Shown in pieces: positions 27,180 through 40,450 of a DNA stretch of 64,000 nucleotides. The translations under genes were made by a program, and so were the position numbers. Below the pieces are notes generated by a model. It was not told where the DNA came from, made no database searches, and saw only the letters and a program-made list of their open reading frames with translations. Source of the stretch: Chrysomallon squamiferum (taxonomy: Eukaryota; Mollusca; Gastropoda; Neomphalida; Peltospiridae); assembly GCA_012295275.1 (NCBI GenBank), contig CM022669.1, forward strand, positions 15,096,172-15,160,171. Reading direction: 5' to 3'. Positions within the stretch are counted from its first letter, which is position 1, and every line of letters starts with the position of its first letter.

Positions 27180-27660
27180 ACGACTGTCGTAGTGTCACTG
27201 CTCAAATTATTCCGACACGTCCCAAGACGAAGCCACCGCAAATATACATGACAGACTGAATCGGTGCGTTAATTAAGTCGGATCTCGTGCTCGGGAAAAA
27301 CTGTTTTATAGCCGCTTCAAAGATCAGTCTGTCAGGAATACGCCAATTCCGCTCTGCTTCACCGTGTTGCATAATCTTGTTTGTCAACTATTAAAAAAAG
27401 ATGAAAGACGGGGAATGAAAAACAACAAGAAAATTCACGCTGTCGGTCGTGAGATGGGGGAGGTCTCCAGTGGTGTCGGGCAAAATCTTGGAAACATTAT
27501 TGGCGTGTTTCGCGTGAAACTGACAGATCAATACGACGTTTTCACTGGCGGCAATGGCAATGAAAGCGAGTCGCTGTGGTAGCAGCATGCTTGCCACTGT
27601 GTACCAACAACAACACGCTCAGAGGGAGTTGCCGGAATTCGTAACAGTCAGGAAGAATCT
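27180..27660. other. Complex GC-richer island
   Basis: About 480 bases without simple repeats. Short frames on both strands have no recognisable homology. With 27940-28450 it may form upstream or 5-prime UTR sequence of the candidate first exon at 28458, or be a regulatory element. Confidence 0.35.
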
Positions 27661-27910
27661 TTGAGGTTGTTTTTTTTCAGAAAAGTTTTGTTAGAAGAAT
27701 CAAATCCTTGTTCTTGGTTCTTTTTTCTTCTGTTTTTTTCTGTGATTTTTTTTTTTTTTTTTTTTTTCTCATTGGTTCCGGCTCGCCAATCTCTCCGCAT
27801 TTTTTTTTTTTTTTTTTTTTTTTTAACTTTATCTCTGGATCTGTGAATGGCATTTGCTACATCAGAATTTTTGTAAAAAGAAAGAAAGAAAAAAAGTGTT
27901 AAGTCAAAGA

Positions 27911-27943
<33 letters not shown>

Positions 27944-28457
27944 AGATCGTTTGAACACGTGATGGTGGTGTTGTATTGGTGTAGGTTTCGTTTCAGAGCG
28001 ATGGTGGTAGAGAGAGACCAGTGATTATGTTTGATTTGTTGAAATAACAGGTGAATCGGCGAAGAAAATATTGCTGCTCAGAGAAATCAGATCGCAGATT
28101 GGGATTTCACGCACAAAACAACTGAAAGAGCACATCGGAGAAAAGAAGAGAAACAAAAAACAAAGAAAAAAAAAAAGAAGAAATATGAAGAAGCGAAATG
28201 TGTTTTAAATGTAATTTTTTTCTTCTTCTTCTTCTTCATTTGAAACGAGTCCGCACCCGCTTTGATTGTGAGCGCACATTTTTGTTCTGCGGGGCTTGAT
28301 AAGTGAGCCAGCACTGGACGTTCTTCTTTTTATCCAAGCTTTGCGAATACGTTTCATTTGCCGGTATGTATGTTTGCGGATTATTGTAACACCATGAAAT
28401 GACTTGGATGAATGTCTTTAGCAGCTCAGAGTTCCAGATTAGGATTATTTATGGAAG

Positions 28458-28518
28458 ATGATCTATGCTTGGAGGATTACTGTGGTCATGGTGTTAATAT
28501 ATAAATTTTCTTCGGCAG
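28458..28518 (+). CDS. Candidate first coding exon with signal peptide
   Basis: ATG at 28458 opens MIYAWRITVVMVLIYKFSSA, a basic-then-hydrophobic stretch ending in small residues like a signal peptide. It is followed by GCAG|GTAAGA, a strong donor in phase 1, the phase most common after signal-peptide exons. The 400 bases before it are complex and could be 5-prime UTR. The downstream exons are not identified. Alternatively, a chance ORF. Confidence 0.3.
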
Positions 28519-28766
28519 GTAAGAATGTATTAAATTATATAGATTTTAGAAATTTTAGTTTATATAAGAAGTTGTTTATGTCGTTGTTTAAGAGGTTTGC
28601 ATCTTTTAAAATATTTGCATTAGTATTGATATTATCTTTCTTTCCTTAAGTAATAAGTTCCTCCCGTTGTGGTTGCTTTATTTTAATACGTAATTTTTTT
28701 AATCTAATTTTTCTTAACTCATATTTTTTTCTTCCGAGTTACTTTTATACTTTAATATGTGTGTGT

Positions 28767-28768
<2 letters not shown>

Positions 28769-28847
<79 letters not shown>
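28769..28847. repeat. (GA)n microsatellite
   Basis: About 78 bases of GA dinucleotide repeats. Confidence 0.93.
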
Positions 28848-28848
<1 letters not shown>

Positions 28849-28849
28849 A

Positions 28850-30530
28850 TAATACACACAGATTATATTAATTGGCAGTATTTTGTAGGATGTAAAATGA
28901 AAATAAACTTAAAACGTTTTATGGTCTCTGTTAGACTTGATATAACTTGAAACGATATTTAACAATCCATGTCATTATAATATTATTTACAATGGAATGG
29001 GGCCTGGAACTGGTCCAGTTATTGAACTGTGTCATTTTTTATTTTTTTTTTATCTAATTATCTCACACTGACATTTAAACTGTTATTCAACTATCTGATA
29101 TTATTGCATCAATTACTCAGTTTAATACGAGGTGGAAATGGAACTGGGGATATGTGTGACGAATTTCGGGTTGAGTAATTTAGAACATAATTACGTAACT
29201 TTGTTTAATTTATATTTAAAACAAATTTTGGAAGCAACGATCCAGTATAATTAGCAATGAGCGAAATTATTATGTCATGCAAATCTTATTTATTTCTTTA
29301 ATATCTTTTTTTTTCTTTTTTTGTGTCTTTTTTTTGTTCTTCTTTCTTTCACTTATTTTTTTTTAATTTTAAAAAATTATTATTATTATTATTTTTTTTT
29401 TTGATTTCTGGATAACTTCTTTTATTCTTCATTTTGGTGAACTGTTAAAAAGTTCCTCATTCATATAATGCATACAGACACTTTAGCACCTGCTCTACAT
29501 CATGTAATTATTATGAATGTAAAATAATACACATATTATGTCAGCTGCATAATTTAAACTTCTAACTGACAACGAATATTATGGGAAACGAACAACTTTA
29601 TTATTATTTTTTTTTTTTTAAAAGCACCATTCTCTTTATAGCCAATTTAACATATAATTTATTATTTGTTTTCTTTTTCTTCTTATTATTATACTATTTG
29701 TACTCCACTAATCTTGGATGTTTTGCGACATGAATTATTTACTATCATGCTCTCATAATTATCATAATAAATGTTTTGTCACAAAGAACTTCATCGTTAT
29801 AATAATATCTCTTCATCATCTTCGTTATTAAGTTTATTAATACCATCATCATAATTAGAAGTGTTGCTTTTTCACGATCTTTTGATTAATTAGTTTGTAA
29901 GTTGTTTCTTTGATTTCTTTTCTTTCTTTCTCCTTTTTTTTTTTTTTTATATCTTTCTTTCTTATATTTCTTTATTTTTCCTTCTTTCTTTCTTTTTATT
30001 TTATTTCGTCTGTCCGTTTACGTCATTCTATAAAAGAAATGTCAAAGGCTTTTTTTCACATCGTTACTGAGCGGCACATACCACCTAATTACTTTAAACT
30101 TCAAAACATCAACCGCAATACCTTTACGTCCTTCCCTTCTTGTCAACCAATACAAAACTACGATCATTTAAAAAAACTGGTTTTCCTTTCTGCAAAATAT
30201 CACATAACCGCGACACACGAAAGCGTGTGTGTGTGTGTGTGTGTTTGGCGGTTTGACGTCCAAGCTTTGACTGGTATCTTATTTGATAACGGAACGAGCA
30301 ACTAACTGTTCCTCTGTTTGTGCAAAGTCTTAATAGGAGAGCGGGCGATTCGCTGTGTATTTGTTTAGTTATCTGATGCGACAGGTAGAGAGGCAGGGAC
30401 GACGGTTTTCTTTTAACGTTACTGACTAGACCGGGATTAAGATAAATAATAAGATTCAGTCAAAGCCAGAGGCGGGTCCTTGGTTTCTGTAGACGAGTGA
30501 GCGCAGTTGTTGTTGTGGATATAATCTTTG
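28850..30530. other. Intergenic, AT- and T-rich, no gene recognised
   Basis: Poly-T, CTTT and ATT tracts dominate. The sequence 30020-30500 is more complex, but no family is recognised. Confidence 0.6.
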
Positions 30531-30537
30531 AAGATAA

Positions 30538-30538
30538 A

Positions 30539-30625
<87 letters not shown>
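30538..30625. repeat. (CTGT)n(CT)n microsatellite
   Basis: CTGT tetranucleotides pass into CT dinucleotides, the same composite pattern as at 10867 and 16521. Confidence 0.92.
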
Positions 30626-30627
<2 letters not shown>

Positions 30628-31046
30628 TGACGGTGAAAAATCGTCACATTCTCTAACCAACGACCTCTCCCTCTCTCCCGTGGCTCTCTCTCTCCCACGT
30701 GTTTATTTATTAAAGTCACTGTCTGGCATCTTGTTTTCTTCTATCCCCGACAGAATGGACGGTAATCCTTTAAGTGATATTGAAGTTCTTAGTCTCTTTG
30801 TGTGGGTGGACAATTGAAAAACTGTTCAAGCATGCCTGACGTGTACAAATGTCTGACTTGTTCCGAGAGACCTTGTAAAAACGATTCTCTGGTTTATTTT
30901 ATTTTATTTTATTGAATTAATTAAATTATAGAAATTAACTGATTATGTGTTATTTAAGTTTAAAATAATGCCGCTACAACAATAACTACTACTACTGCTA
31001 CTAGTGCTAGTACCATTGATACTACTTTTAACAAAAATAACAACAA

Positions 31047-31250
<204 letters not shown>

Positions 31251-32000
31251 GAATTCATGAAAAATTCCTAAATTACAGTTGAAAATAATAAATCAGAAAA
31301 ATTAACTTTGCTTTCTTCATCTTTCTGTTGTCATCATTACCAGCTTCCTCATCATTACTAGAACCAGTGCAACTACTACTATCAGTACTTCCACTAATAT
31401 CCAACTGCTTTATCTGTGTCTTCTACCACAACTTGTAGTACCGTTATTACAACCACTTTTCTCTGTTACTACAAGTGGTATTATACAATAAGTATAGCTA
31501 TTGGAGTTAAAAGCTTGCAATACAACCAATGCTTGAAAAGTGAAGGCTGTAAGATTGATTGTCGTTGTAAATATTAATCTATAATCAATAACACCTGCTA
31601 TAATAGATTCATAACGGTTTTATTTAATACCTTTTATAATAATCCTAATAGCTGTACGGTGTTCTTCGGTGCTTATGCTGTTGTTAATAACAGTATTACC
31701 ATTAACGAAAGCATAGTTGTAGATCTTGTAGTAAGCAATAGTCGGCAATAGTGGTATGTGATTTTTTCTGTATTCGTAAAGCTTTCTTTTTATCGATGAT
31801 TTAAAATATGCTGGTTTTTTTTAATGGTGGAACTGATTAATAAAACATCTGTATTCTGAAATCATTATGAAATTTTTGCTGAAATATTTTTGCTTATTTT
31901 TGCCGTTGTTGTTGCAGTTACCGCTGCTATACGTGTTAAGGTGTGAACTACGACGTTATTATTAATATCAGTGGTGCATATTTCCAAAAATTCATCTCTG

Positions 32001-32001
<1 letters not shown>

Positions 32002-32035
<34 letters not shown>

Positions 32036-32045
32036 TATATTTAAC

Positions 32046-32090
<45 letters not shown>
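32002..32090. repeat. (TA)n and (TAA)n microsatellites
   Basis: A TA dinucleotide run followed within 20 bases by a TAA run. Confidence 0.9.
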
Positions 32091-32092
<2 letters not shown>

Positions 32093-32504
32093 TTAGAATA
32101 AAAATCAAACCAGGAAAACAACTTAAAAAACTCACCAAAAAATCTAACAAATAACAAAACACCAACAAAAAATGAAACAAATAACAAAACACCAAAAAAA
32201 AAAAAAAAAAAATGGTTTTGTGTTATCAAAAAGACATTATTTTGGTTGGCTGTTTCTTTGACCGTTGCTTGTCTGTCTGTTTGTCTCTTTTTCTATATAG
32301 ATAGAGCGATGATAAAAATATAGACAAAGAGACAACCAGACACTCAGATACACACGCAAATAGACAGACAGACAGACATACAGATACACAAATAGACAAA
32401 CAAGAAGACAAGATAGACAACAGAAAGGTCGATCAATATGTCGTAGACGGACAGACAGAATGACAAACTGACAGAAACACACACTGACACGTTAGGAACA
32501 ATAT

Positions 32505-32800
32505 TTTAGTTTCCACAGTGTGTGCGACTGACGTACTTCACGACACTTGCAAGGAGCTGGGCTAATCGAACGTCTAATGATGTTATCAGCAGTTCGTCCT
32601 TGGCAAATCCCTGTGCGAAAAATCCAGGAATGGTTAGCGGTAACCTCTATTTCCAGATGTAACCAAACTGGATTATATATAATTGCGAAACCGGGCGATT
32701 CCCAGATGATGCCGTAACAAGCCGAATATTTGTGGTCATTTATGTGAAGAGCTTCCATAACCAAATTTCAGTTACTACCGGGCACCGAGTTTATGCATGT
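32505..32800. other. Complex island, possible regulatory element
   Basis: About 300 bases of higher complexity, free of simple repeats. A 90-codon minus-strand frame spans it but matches nothing I recognise and has no splice or promoter context. Confidence 0.3.
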
Positions 32801-33059
32801 GATGTCAGTGTTAGAAATCATTTTTTAATGTTCTGCAGTTATTATTATTATTATTATTATTGTTATTATCGTAAATATGTTCATCATCATCATCATCATT
32901 ATTATTATTACTACTGCTACTGTTACTGCTACTACTACTGCTACTACTACTGCTATTACTACTGCTAGTACTATTATTATTATTATTAGTGTTGTTATTG
33001 TTTTAATTATTACAAAAAAGTTTACCACACGTCATGACATATTAATGAAAATATATGTG

Positions 33060-34390
33060 TGTGTGTAAATAAATATATTTATATATTATTTGCCGTCTAA
33101 TATGAATACCTTTCATTCAGTAGATCAAATTAATACCGATTTTAGTGATATTTGATAAATGTTTTCTTTACCTCATTACCTTCTTTTAAATTGTTTCTCT
33201 CGTTAATTTTATATATTTTTTTATTTTTAATTCCAAAATTAATGTGGTTTTTTTTGTTCCAAATTTATTATTTGTTCATATACACAGATTGAACGTAGAG
33301 ATAAATCATAGTTTATCTTGGCATACACACACACATAAAATATGTTATATGTATCTGAAAAAATAAAACATAAGACAAAATAAAAAAACAATAAAAAATA
33401 AAAATAAAATAAACATTTATAAAAACGGAAATCGTAAATTATTCGTAAAAAAATACCAAAACTGTGCGCAAAAAATAACCTGGATAAACTAATGTCCATG
33501 TTACATTAACTTGGTATATATCGGGTTTTTTCGCGTGTTATCGGAATAGCGGAAAATGCCGATATTTAAATAATAGTAACAACAACGACAATAATAATAA
33601 TAATTCAGTTTGTTGTTGTTGTTTCTAAGTTATTTGGTTTATATTAGAATGTGAGCTCATTACCAAGTTGAAGGTTAAATGAAAAACCAACAAAGGGTAC
33701 AATATTATTACACAAAAATTATATTTGACACATTAACAATAAATAGAAGAATACGTTATTTGCTCCGTTATTTTTTTTTTTTTCGTTTAACATCTGAAAC
33801 AAAATCTGTTTTCATTTATGTTTTTGCAAAGGTGTGTGCTGTGCTGTCACTAGAAAAATAAACTACAAACCTTTCCATCTGTTACAATAAATAACTTACT
33901 TCTCAATTTCCCTTTCTAGGATAAATCTAGCGCAGTACTAATGAGCAGACTCAGCGAATTTCGTACTAATGAAAGGACATTCGTTACTCCATAACTTTAA
34001 GTTATTAGCTAAATATATAAGATATAAACGCTTGTTATTTTTCCCAGATTTAAATAAATCCACTTAATACGAAACAGGCCCATTTTATCATTTCATTTAT
34101 TCCGAAAGAAAAGATTTCAGCCTATGAACACGTGATTTTTAAGACTTAATTTGAAACGTCATGTCGTTGATAAAATAGGGGGAAAAAAATAACAACAAAG
34201 AAAACAAAAACGAAAACAAAACATTAGCGTTTTGTATTTCCAGTGACATTTTTTAGCGGTAATAGGAAATTGATAAATGCTTACATATGGTGAATTCTGC
34301 AGAGGAAATAATAAAAACTCGTTATGATGGATGATGTGATGAATAAAATATTACCTTAATTATCTGCTTTAATATCGTATGCGTTTTAAT

Positions 34391-34424
<34 letters not shown>

Positions 34425-34670
34425 TGAATAAACGTAATAACAAAACTGACTTTCAGGTCTCGTTAGTACTTGCTGATTATTAAGTTATATATTATGCAAG
34501 TCTTTTTTTTTTTTTAATCTAGTTTAACGTAGTTATTTTTCAGAGTATTATCTTCTATGTTGTTGTTTTATTTTTTTTGTTAACCTTTCTAATTCATAGG
34601 AGGTTTTTTTTATAAATTCTTTTTTTGAAATTACGTTCGGATGCTTGAAATTTCTGAATGTACGGGGTTA
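33060..34670. other. Intergenic, AT-rich, no gene recognised
   Basis: A/T runs including a poly-T of about 30 bases at 34395-34422. No recognisable coding or RNA signal. Confidence 0.6.
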
Positions 34671-34679
34671 ATGCGTTTT

Positions 34680-34930
34680 AAATACACCGAGTACCAAGTA
34701 ACATCCAGACGCACAAAAGCTGAACATGTTGCGAAGTATATTTGAGACGAAATCTGTTCTCAATGGACTGAGTTTATCATGATAAATTAATTACATCCGC
34801 GCCTGTTCTTGGCATGGACGACGTATTCGTTTTGTTAACAACACAGACCATTATTTTTGCCTGCTTAATAACACAATCGCGAGAGATATATGATGGTTAG
34901 AGTTTGACATGAAAAGCTTTGCTCCACATT
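34680..34930. other. Complex island, possible regulatory element
   Basis: Repeat-free stretch with elevated GC and homeodomain-like TAAATTAATTA. No coding potential recognised. Confidence 0.28.
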
Positions 34931-35306
34931 TTTGTTCTGATTTTTCTTTTCTTTTAAAGCAGATCGTACGAAATGAAACATTAACAGCAGATGTTATGAT
35001 TTTTCTGGTTCAGTTAAAACAAATTATATTCGTATCTTATTACCGGCAAATTGAAAACATGTTTACAACATTTTCGACATATTGAATTTGTGGATCCAAG
35101 ATTTTTACAATAAACAGATTTTCCTATAATTTGTAGAGCAGTTTCTGAAAAAAAGGTTTCTCCCCGTCATTGCTTTTTAGGCCTGCGTAATGTTTGTTTG
35201 CTAATTTTATTTTATTTTGTTATAGTTTTTTTATTATAATAAAATTAAAATATGGAGGGAAAAAAAGAGATAACATTAATAATAAGTAATAAATATTAAA
35301 AGGAGG

Positions 35307-35340
<34 letters not shown>

Positions 35341-35930
35341 CAACAACTATATATCGGCATAAAATAGACCTTTTATTATAATTACGTTTTGTTACAATTT
35401 GAGGCGCGATTTCCGAAAAGGCTTGCACCATCATTGTGATGTGTATAAACTGAAAGCAAGTTCAAATAAAATAAATAAATAAATAAATAATTAAAAATCC
35501 CAAAAAGAAGAACAACTGCTTTGATACAAAAATAACTTTTTTTCATTTAGTAGCTGGATATCGTTTATGTTACCTTTCAAAACTGCAGTAATACAACTTT
35601 CACAAAAACAAAACAACAACAACAACAACAAAACACTACTGTCTTTCATTTTCAAAACTCTTCAAACAAAATGTAATTTATTAAGATTTTCTTGTTTTTG
35701 TTGTTGAAAGACGAAGCAGGTGTTAATTTGTTTCCTGCTCAGTGGTAAACTTCTGTGAGAATTGATTATCCGGGACCATCAACTGTTCATCGGTTCTAGT
35801 AATCCGTGGGGACTTTTACAAATTGTCTTTGATCGAGGTGTTGAAAGGACGTGCAAATGGCGATAAATAATTATATTCTGAAGTAAGATGTTCCACGTGA
35901 CGCTGTGTAAAAAGTAAGGACACATGCATG

Positions 35931-36022
35931 TATGCATGTGTGCGAATGTCTGTGTGTGTGTGTGTGTGTGTGCGTGTGTATGTGTGTGTATATGAGTGTG
36001 TTTGTGTGTGTGCGCGTGTGTC
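35931..36022. repeat. (TG)n-rich tract
   Basis: TG/TGTA repeats of about 90 bases; the open frames over it are repeat translations. Confidence 0.88.
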
Positions 36023-36639
36023 TCTCTGTCTGAATGAGCTTAGGCAACTGTTTATATATATATCCATACATAATTTTGTACGTGCATACATACACACTCG
36101 CACGCGCACACACAAACATGTACTACGTATTCATCTACATCCTTTCGTCTAGTTTAGACGTAAATTATCAAAATGCCCATGACATTAAAATAAAACACAA
36201 TTCATTAAAAAAAACAATGCATTTTTCAATAGGGTAATGAATCGGTGATTTTATTATTACACTATATATAATTGTTCTTTCTTTCTTTCTTTCTTTCTTT
36301 TTTCTTTTTCTTTTTTTTATAATTCATTATGTTGATACAATTTTCTCTTTGAAAAATATTCAAGTAATAAACATACACTCTGTATATTTCGACAAGCATT
36401 TACGTATACACACGCCTGCAAATACACAAAGATTTATTATTACACATATCTTACATAATTTATATTACACTTAGAGAAATTAAATAAACTTCTTTCTTCC
36501 CAAAATGGTTCACACGGAAATTTTCAGATAAATTATAAGAAAGTTATCTCCGAGTCTGGTCCAAACTAAACAAAAAGTGGAAAAAATTTCAACATTTATT
36601 TCCCCCCTTTTGTCGCAGTATTTATCAGTAACAGCAACA

Positions 36640-37045
36640 ATAAAGAATGTTTATTTGAAACGGACGAACCATTGCCCTCGTTTTGATACATATCGGTATT
36701 TCCGTTCCGAATATTAAAGTCGCGGTTATCGTTCCTTGTAAGCAGTTCGCACGTCATCGCATATCGTTCCAATCAGATGGCAGAGATACTTTAAACTGAT
36801 TTATTTTCGGTTTGCTGAGTTGTCATAACACTGTCCAGTCTCGCGAACATTGCAAACATTTCCCTCGGGAAACGCCTCACTCTGGGTTTCCGCGTTTTAC
36901 GCCTTATCGTCTCGACCGATAGAGGGCGCTGGTGCGCGCGGACATTTTTTTTTTTTTTTCTTTTCGTCTTCTGCTTTATGGTCGAGATAAATCTCGTGAA
37001 CGAAAGTGATACATGTTCGCCACAGGAGGTCACTTCGTTAAACAG
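36640..37045. other. Complex GC-richer island with CTCF-like motif
   Basis: About 400 bases with higher GC than surroundings and no repeats other than a short poly-T. It contains CCGATAGAGGGCGC at 36916-36929, which fits 12 of 14 positions of the CTCF core consensus. No coding match. Confidence 0.35.
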
Positions 37046-37736
37046 CCGGTTGTCATTAAAAGGAAATATTTTGTTAAGTTTTAAAGTTTTTATTTTTTTT
37101 TGCTTTGTCTTTTCAAGCCATTAGTTCAACCGTCCCCGAAAACAAAAACCGTAAACGCTCATTAAAACGTGCTAAACGTCACGGAGAATTGAGATACTTT
37201 AAAAACTTAACAACGTCTGTTGCGTACTCCGAACCAAGCTTAGGAGTGCATCAGTGTTTTTGCTGTCTATATTATTACTTAAGTTAAAACTTACTATTTG
37301 CCTTTAATGTTACATCACAAACATATTTTTATTTTATTTATGTATTAGAAAAATAAAGTTGTAATAAACAGGGTTATATCCCAAAACCTCGGTGTTACGA
37401 AATCCGCATTCTCTCCTTTTTATTACGTTAATTTGTTCAATTCCTCACTGTGTTGTTCTTTTATCTTTTTTTTTTTCTTTTCTTTTTTTTCCTGTTTCCG
37501 TTTAGGTCACATCGTTTATCGATTATATTTTCTCTCACTGAAAGCTGTCATGATTTGTAAAAACATTCTATGGCCAGTTTAGATGAATAAAAAACCTATA
37601 TATAAACTTGGCGTCTAACTGTGTAATAAATAATGATTAAATTTGATATAGAAACCTATTACTGAATTTTATCGTGCCATCAACTTACGTCAAGATAAAT
37701 AAATAAATAATAATAACAAAAAAAGATAAATTAATC

Positions 37737-37792
<56 letters not shown>
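37737..37792. repeat. (AAT)n microsatellite
   Basis: About 18 trinucleotide units. Confidence 0.92.
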
Positions 37793-38130
37793 TTGAAGAA
37801 AAAAATAAAAATCTAAAATAAATAAACTACAACACATACACACAAATTGAAGAGTGTTTTAACAAACAATAATGGGACACAGCGTAAAATCTTCGTATTT
37901 GTACTTAGCTGAACAGTGTTCCTGAAACCTCCATTTAGGGCTCAAAAGAAAACAAACAAAACAAAAACAACAATAACAACAAGAAGCCTGCCTATGCAGG
38001 ACCTGATATGCAGAAATTAAGAACAGTGCTGCCTCTTGAATTGACAGCACTGGCTGTCATATTAACGAGATTCATGAAATCGCTGTGAAGTTTCATAATA
38101 ATGACATGAAACACATGCCTGCGAAAGAGT

Positions 38131-38144
38131 GAGAGGGAGGGAGG

Positions 38145-38218
<74 letters not shown>
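38131..38218. repeat. (GGGA)n(GA)n microsatellite
   Basis: A few GGGA units lead into a GA tract of about 70 bases. Confidence 0.92.
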
Positions 38219-38219
<1 letters not shown>

Positions 38220-39029
38220 AACTTAAAACTTTTAAAATAATTTTTAGACAGTGACAAGCCGTCTCATTTTTCTCTTTGCACACAAACGCAACACAGAATG
38301 TCGTGTTTCCAATTACTCACGGCGAACCTTTGATGTTTGGGAGGAGTGTTCTTTTGTGAAATTGATATCAATGACTCACTTCCGTGAAAATAATATCACT
38401 TGTAATAACACATTACGTAATACTACACTCACTATTATAGATACTTTTTTTTTTTTTTTTTTTAAACTTTGAATTTTATATCTTTTTCTTTATTTCCTTC
38501 CCGCTGCATTTCCAGTTACGTTATGACGGTTGTATTAATATCCCCGATTTCGACAATCCTGCAAAAACATGACTGTGTAAATTTCTAAAATTCAGCTCAG
38601 TATGTTTGATTCAGTTTCAGAACTCAGCCACTGAACAAAGTAATTAATAAATAAATAAAGAAAATTTAAATAATAATACAAAGAAAAAAAAAACATATTT
38701 TGAAACACGCGAATATTTATTGTCACCTACTGTGTCATCTAAAACAACAAAAATAACGAAAACATTAATAACAGAAAAGAAAATGAAAAATGAAAAAGAA
38801 ATGAAGTAGTAGAAAAGAAAATCCACTGATTTTTATTGGCTACAAGTGAAACCTGAAGAAAAACATTGAAAAATAAGCAACTGTAGGCTATTACACACCT
38901 CCAACAACAACAAAAAAACCCATATCAAACTCCCCAGTTAGATACACATTTATATTCTAACATAATCAATCACAAAATTACATTTATAAACCGTACAACA
39001 ATACACAGCGAATTGATGCATTTTCTGGT

Positions 39030-39420
39030 TTCCTTGCTTTTCACTCGGAAATAAAGAAGACTTCCGTATTCCGGACTGTTCCGAAAATTATCGATCTTCT
39101 CTACCTCGTTTAATTCAGCGTCTTTCTACCTCATTCTGAATACCGTTATATGACCCGAACATTCGTTAACGTCATCGGGAACGGACGCCAAGAGGCACTG
39201 TTAGGTTTAATGCGTTGCTAACAAAAGCAAACGAAGTCTGTGTAGACTGTTAATAACTGTTATTTATTTTGCAGCAGGGAAAGCGAGAGAATCAACGACA
39301 ACGCAATTTATTAAGCTAATCTCGACACAGACATCAGTCTTAAACTCCGTAATTGATATGTGTGATCTGAATGGCGGGTCTGTACGTGATGACAAATGTT
39401 CCTTCGATTAACTGATTGAC
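39030..39420. other. Complex island, possible regulatory element
   Basis: Repeat-free sequence with balanced composition between AT-rich flanks. No coding match; nature inferred only from texture. Confidence 0.25.
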
Positions 39421-39672
39421 TGACAGGTTTCTCATACGCTCCTGTGATAGACTGTGCGTTTATTTTAAAGTGTACATTTATTTTAAACTGTGTGATGTTT
39501 GTGTATAGTTCTATGGTTGTTTTTCGTTTTTTAACATAATCGAAGTACAGCTGTAGTAGCGGTTTGAGGACGAGAAAGTATAGAAAGAATAATTAATTAA
39601 CAGACAGACGAGGGATAGACAGATATACAGACATACAGACAGCTAGCTATGCAGTCAAATACAGAAGTATGC

Positions 39673-39765
39673 ATTTGAAACTTACCTTTCTTCTCTAATA
39701 GCAGAATCGCATCCTTTTTAATACATGGATGACGTCATCTAATTGTTTACGTCATAATAATTGCT
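39673..39765 (+). repeat. Short dispersed repeat with CRE-like site, copy 2
   Basis: Partner of 24542-24630 in the same orientation. The best preserved part is TGACGTCAT followed by AATTGTTTACGTCATAA. It is preceded by ACAG/CAGA tetranucleotide sequence. Family unknown. Confidence 0.65.
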
Positions 39766-40009
39766 ATATTTAGGAGCGGATGAACGCGTGCCATCTGAAT
39801 TTTAATAAGGAAGAAAAAAAAAAAGAATGGGACAGTTGAATATCATTACTTTCATAACAACTGAATATCTTCAGCTATTTCACAGTTTCGCAAAAAAAAA
39901 AAATTGAAATAAAATAAAAATAATAACAACATTATCATTCAAGCCTATCTAGCATTCCTTCTCCACGAAAGCCGCATTCTCGTACTTAAAGAGAAACGAA
40001 TGGTTTATC

Positions 40010-40450
40010 TTACTGTTAGATTACTTAATAACGATTTCTCCTAACAGTAATATTCGCTGACGGTAATTTGTAATAACCTGATAGAGAAACATTCGGAGGC
40101 GAGCGAGCTGTTTAGTGAAATTTGGCCAGAATCTTGTCAGTTCTTATCTCACTCGAGAAAAGGTCCTATCTGGATGGAAGCTAACATTTCCTTTTGAAAA
40201 AAAAGCCAATCAAATTAGTGCATTTCATCTTGGCTATTCTGCGGTAATTCGCAATTATTTCTGGCATTTGTCATGACAAACAGGGCCACTCGTGTCGCAG
40301 TTCCAGCTGATTGTTGTCAAATTATTGTCATTAGCTTCTGCAATCTGAAATGAGGCTTGCGGAGGACATGTTGATTACGTCTTTGTCGAGTTTCGCTTTC
40401 AGAACGAGACTCGAGACAGTCTCGGCTCGTGTCCTTTTGCAAGTCCATAT
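40010..40450. other. Complex island, strong conserved-element texture
   Basis: About 440 bases with no simple repeats and several homeodomain and CCAAT-like cores (GGTAATTTG, GCCAATCAAATTAG, GGTAATTCGCAATTATT, GTCATTAGC) plus TGTCATGACA, a perfect 10-base palindrome. No frame is convincingly coding. This is one of the best enhancer-like candidates. Confidence 0.4.
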
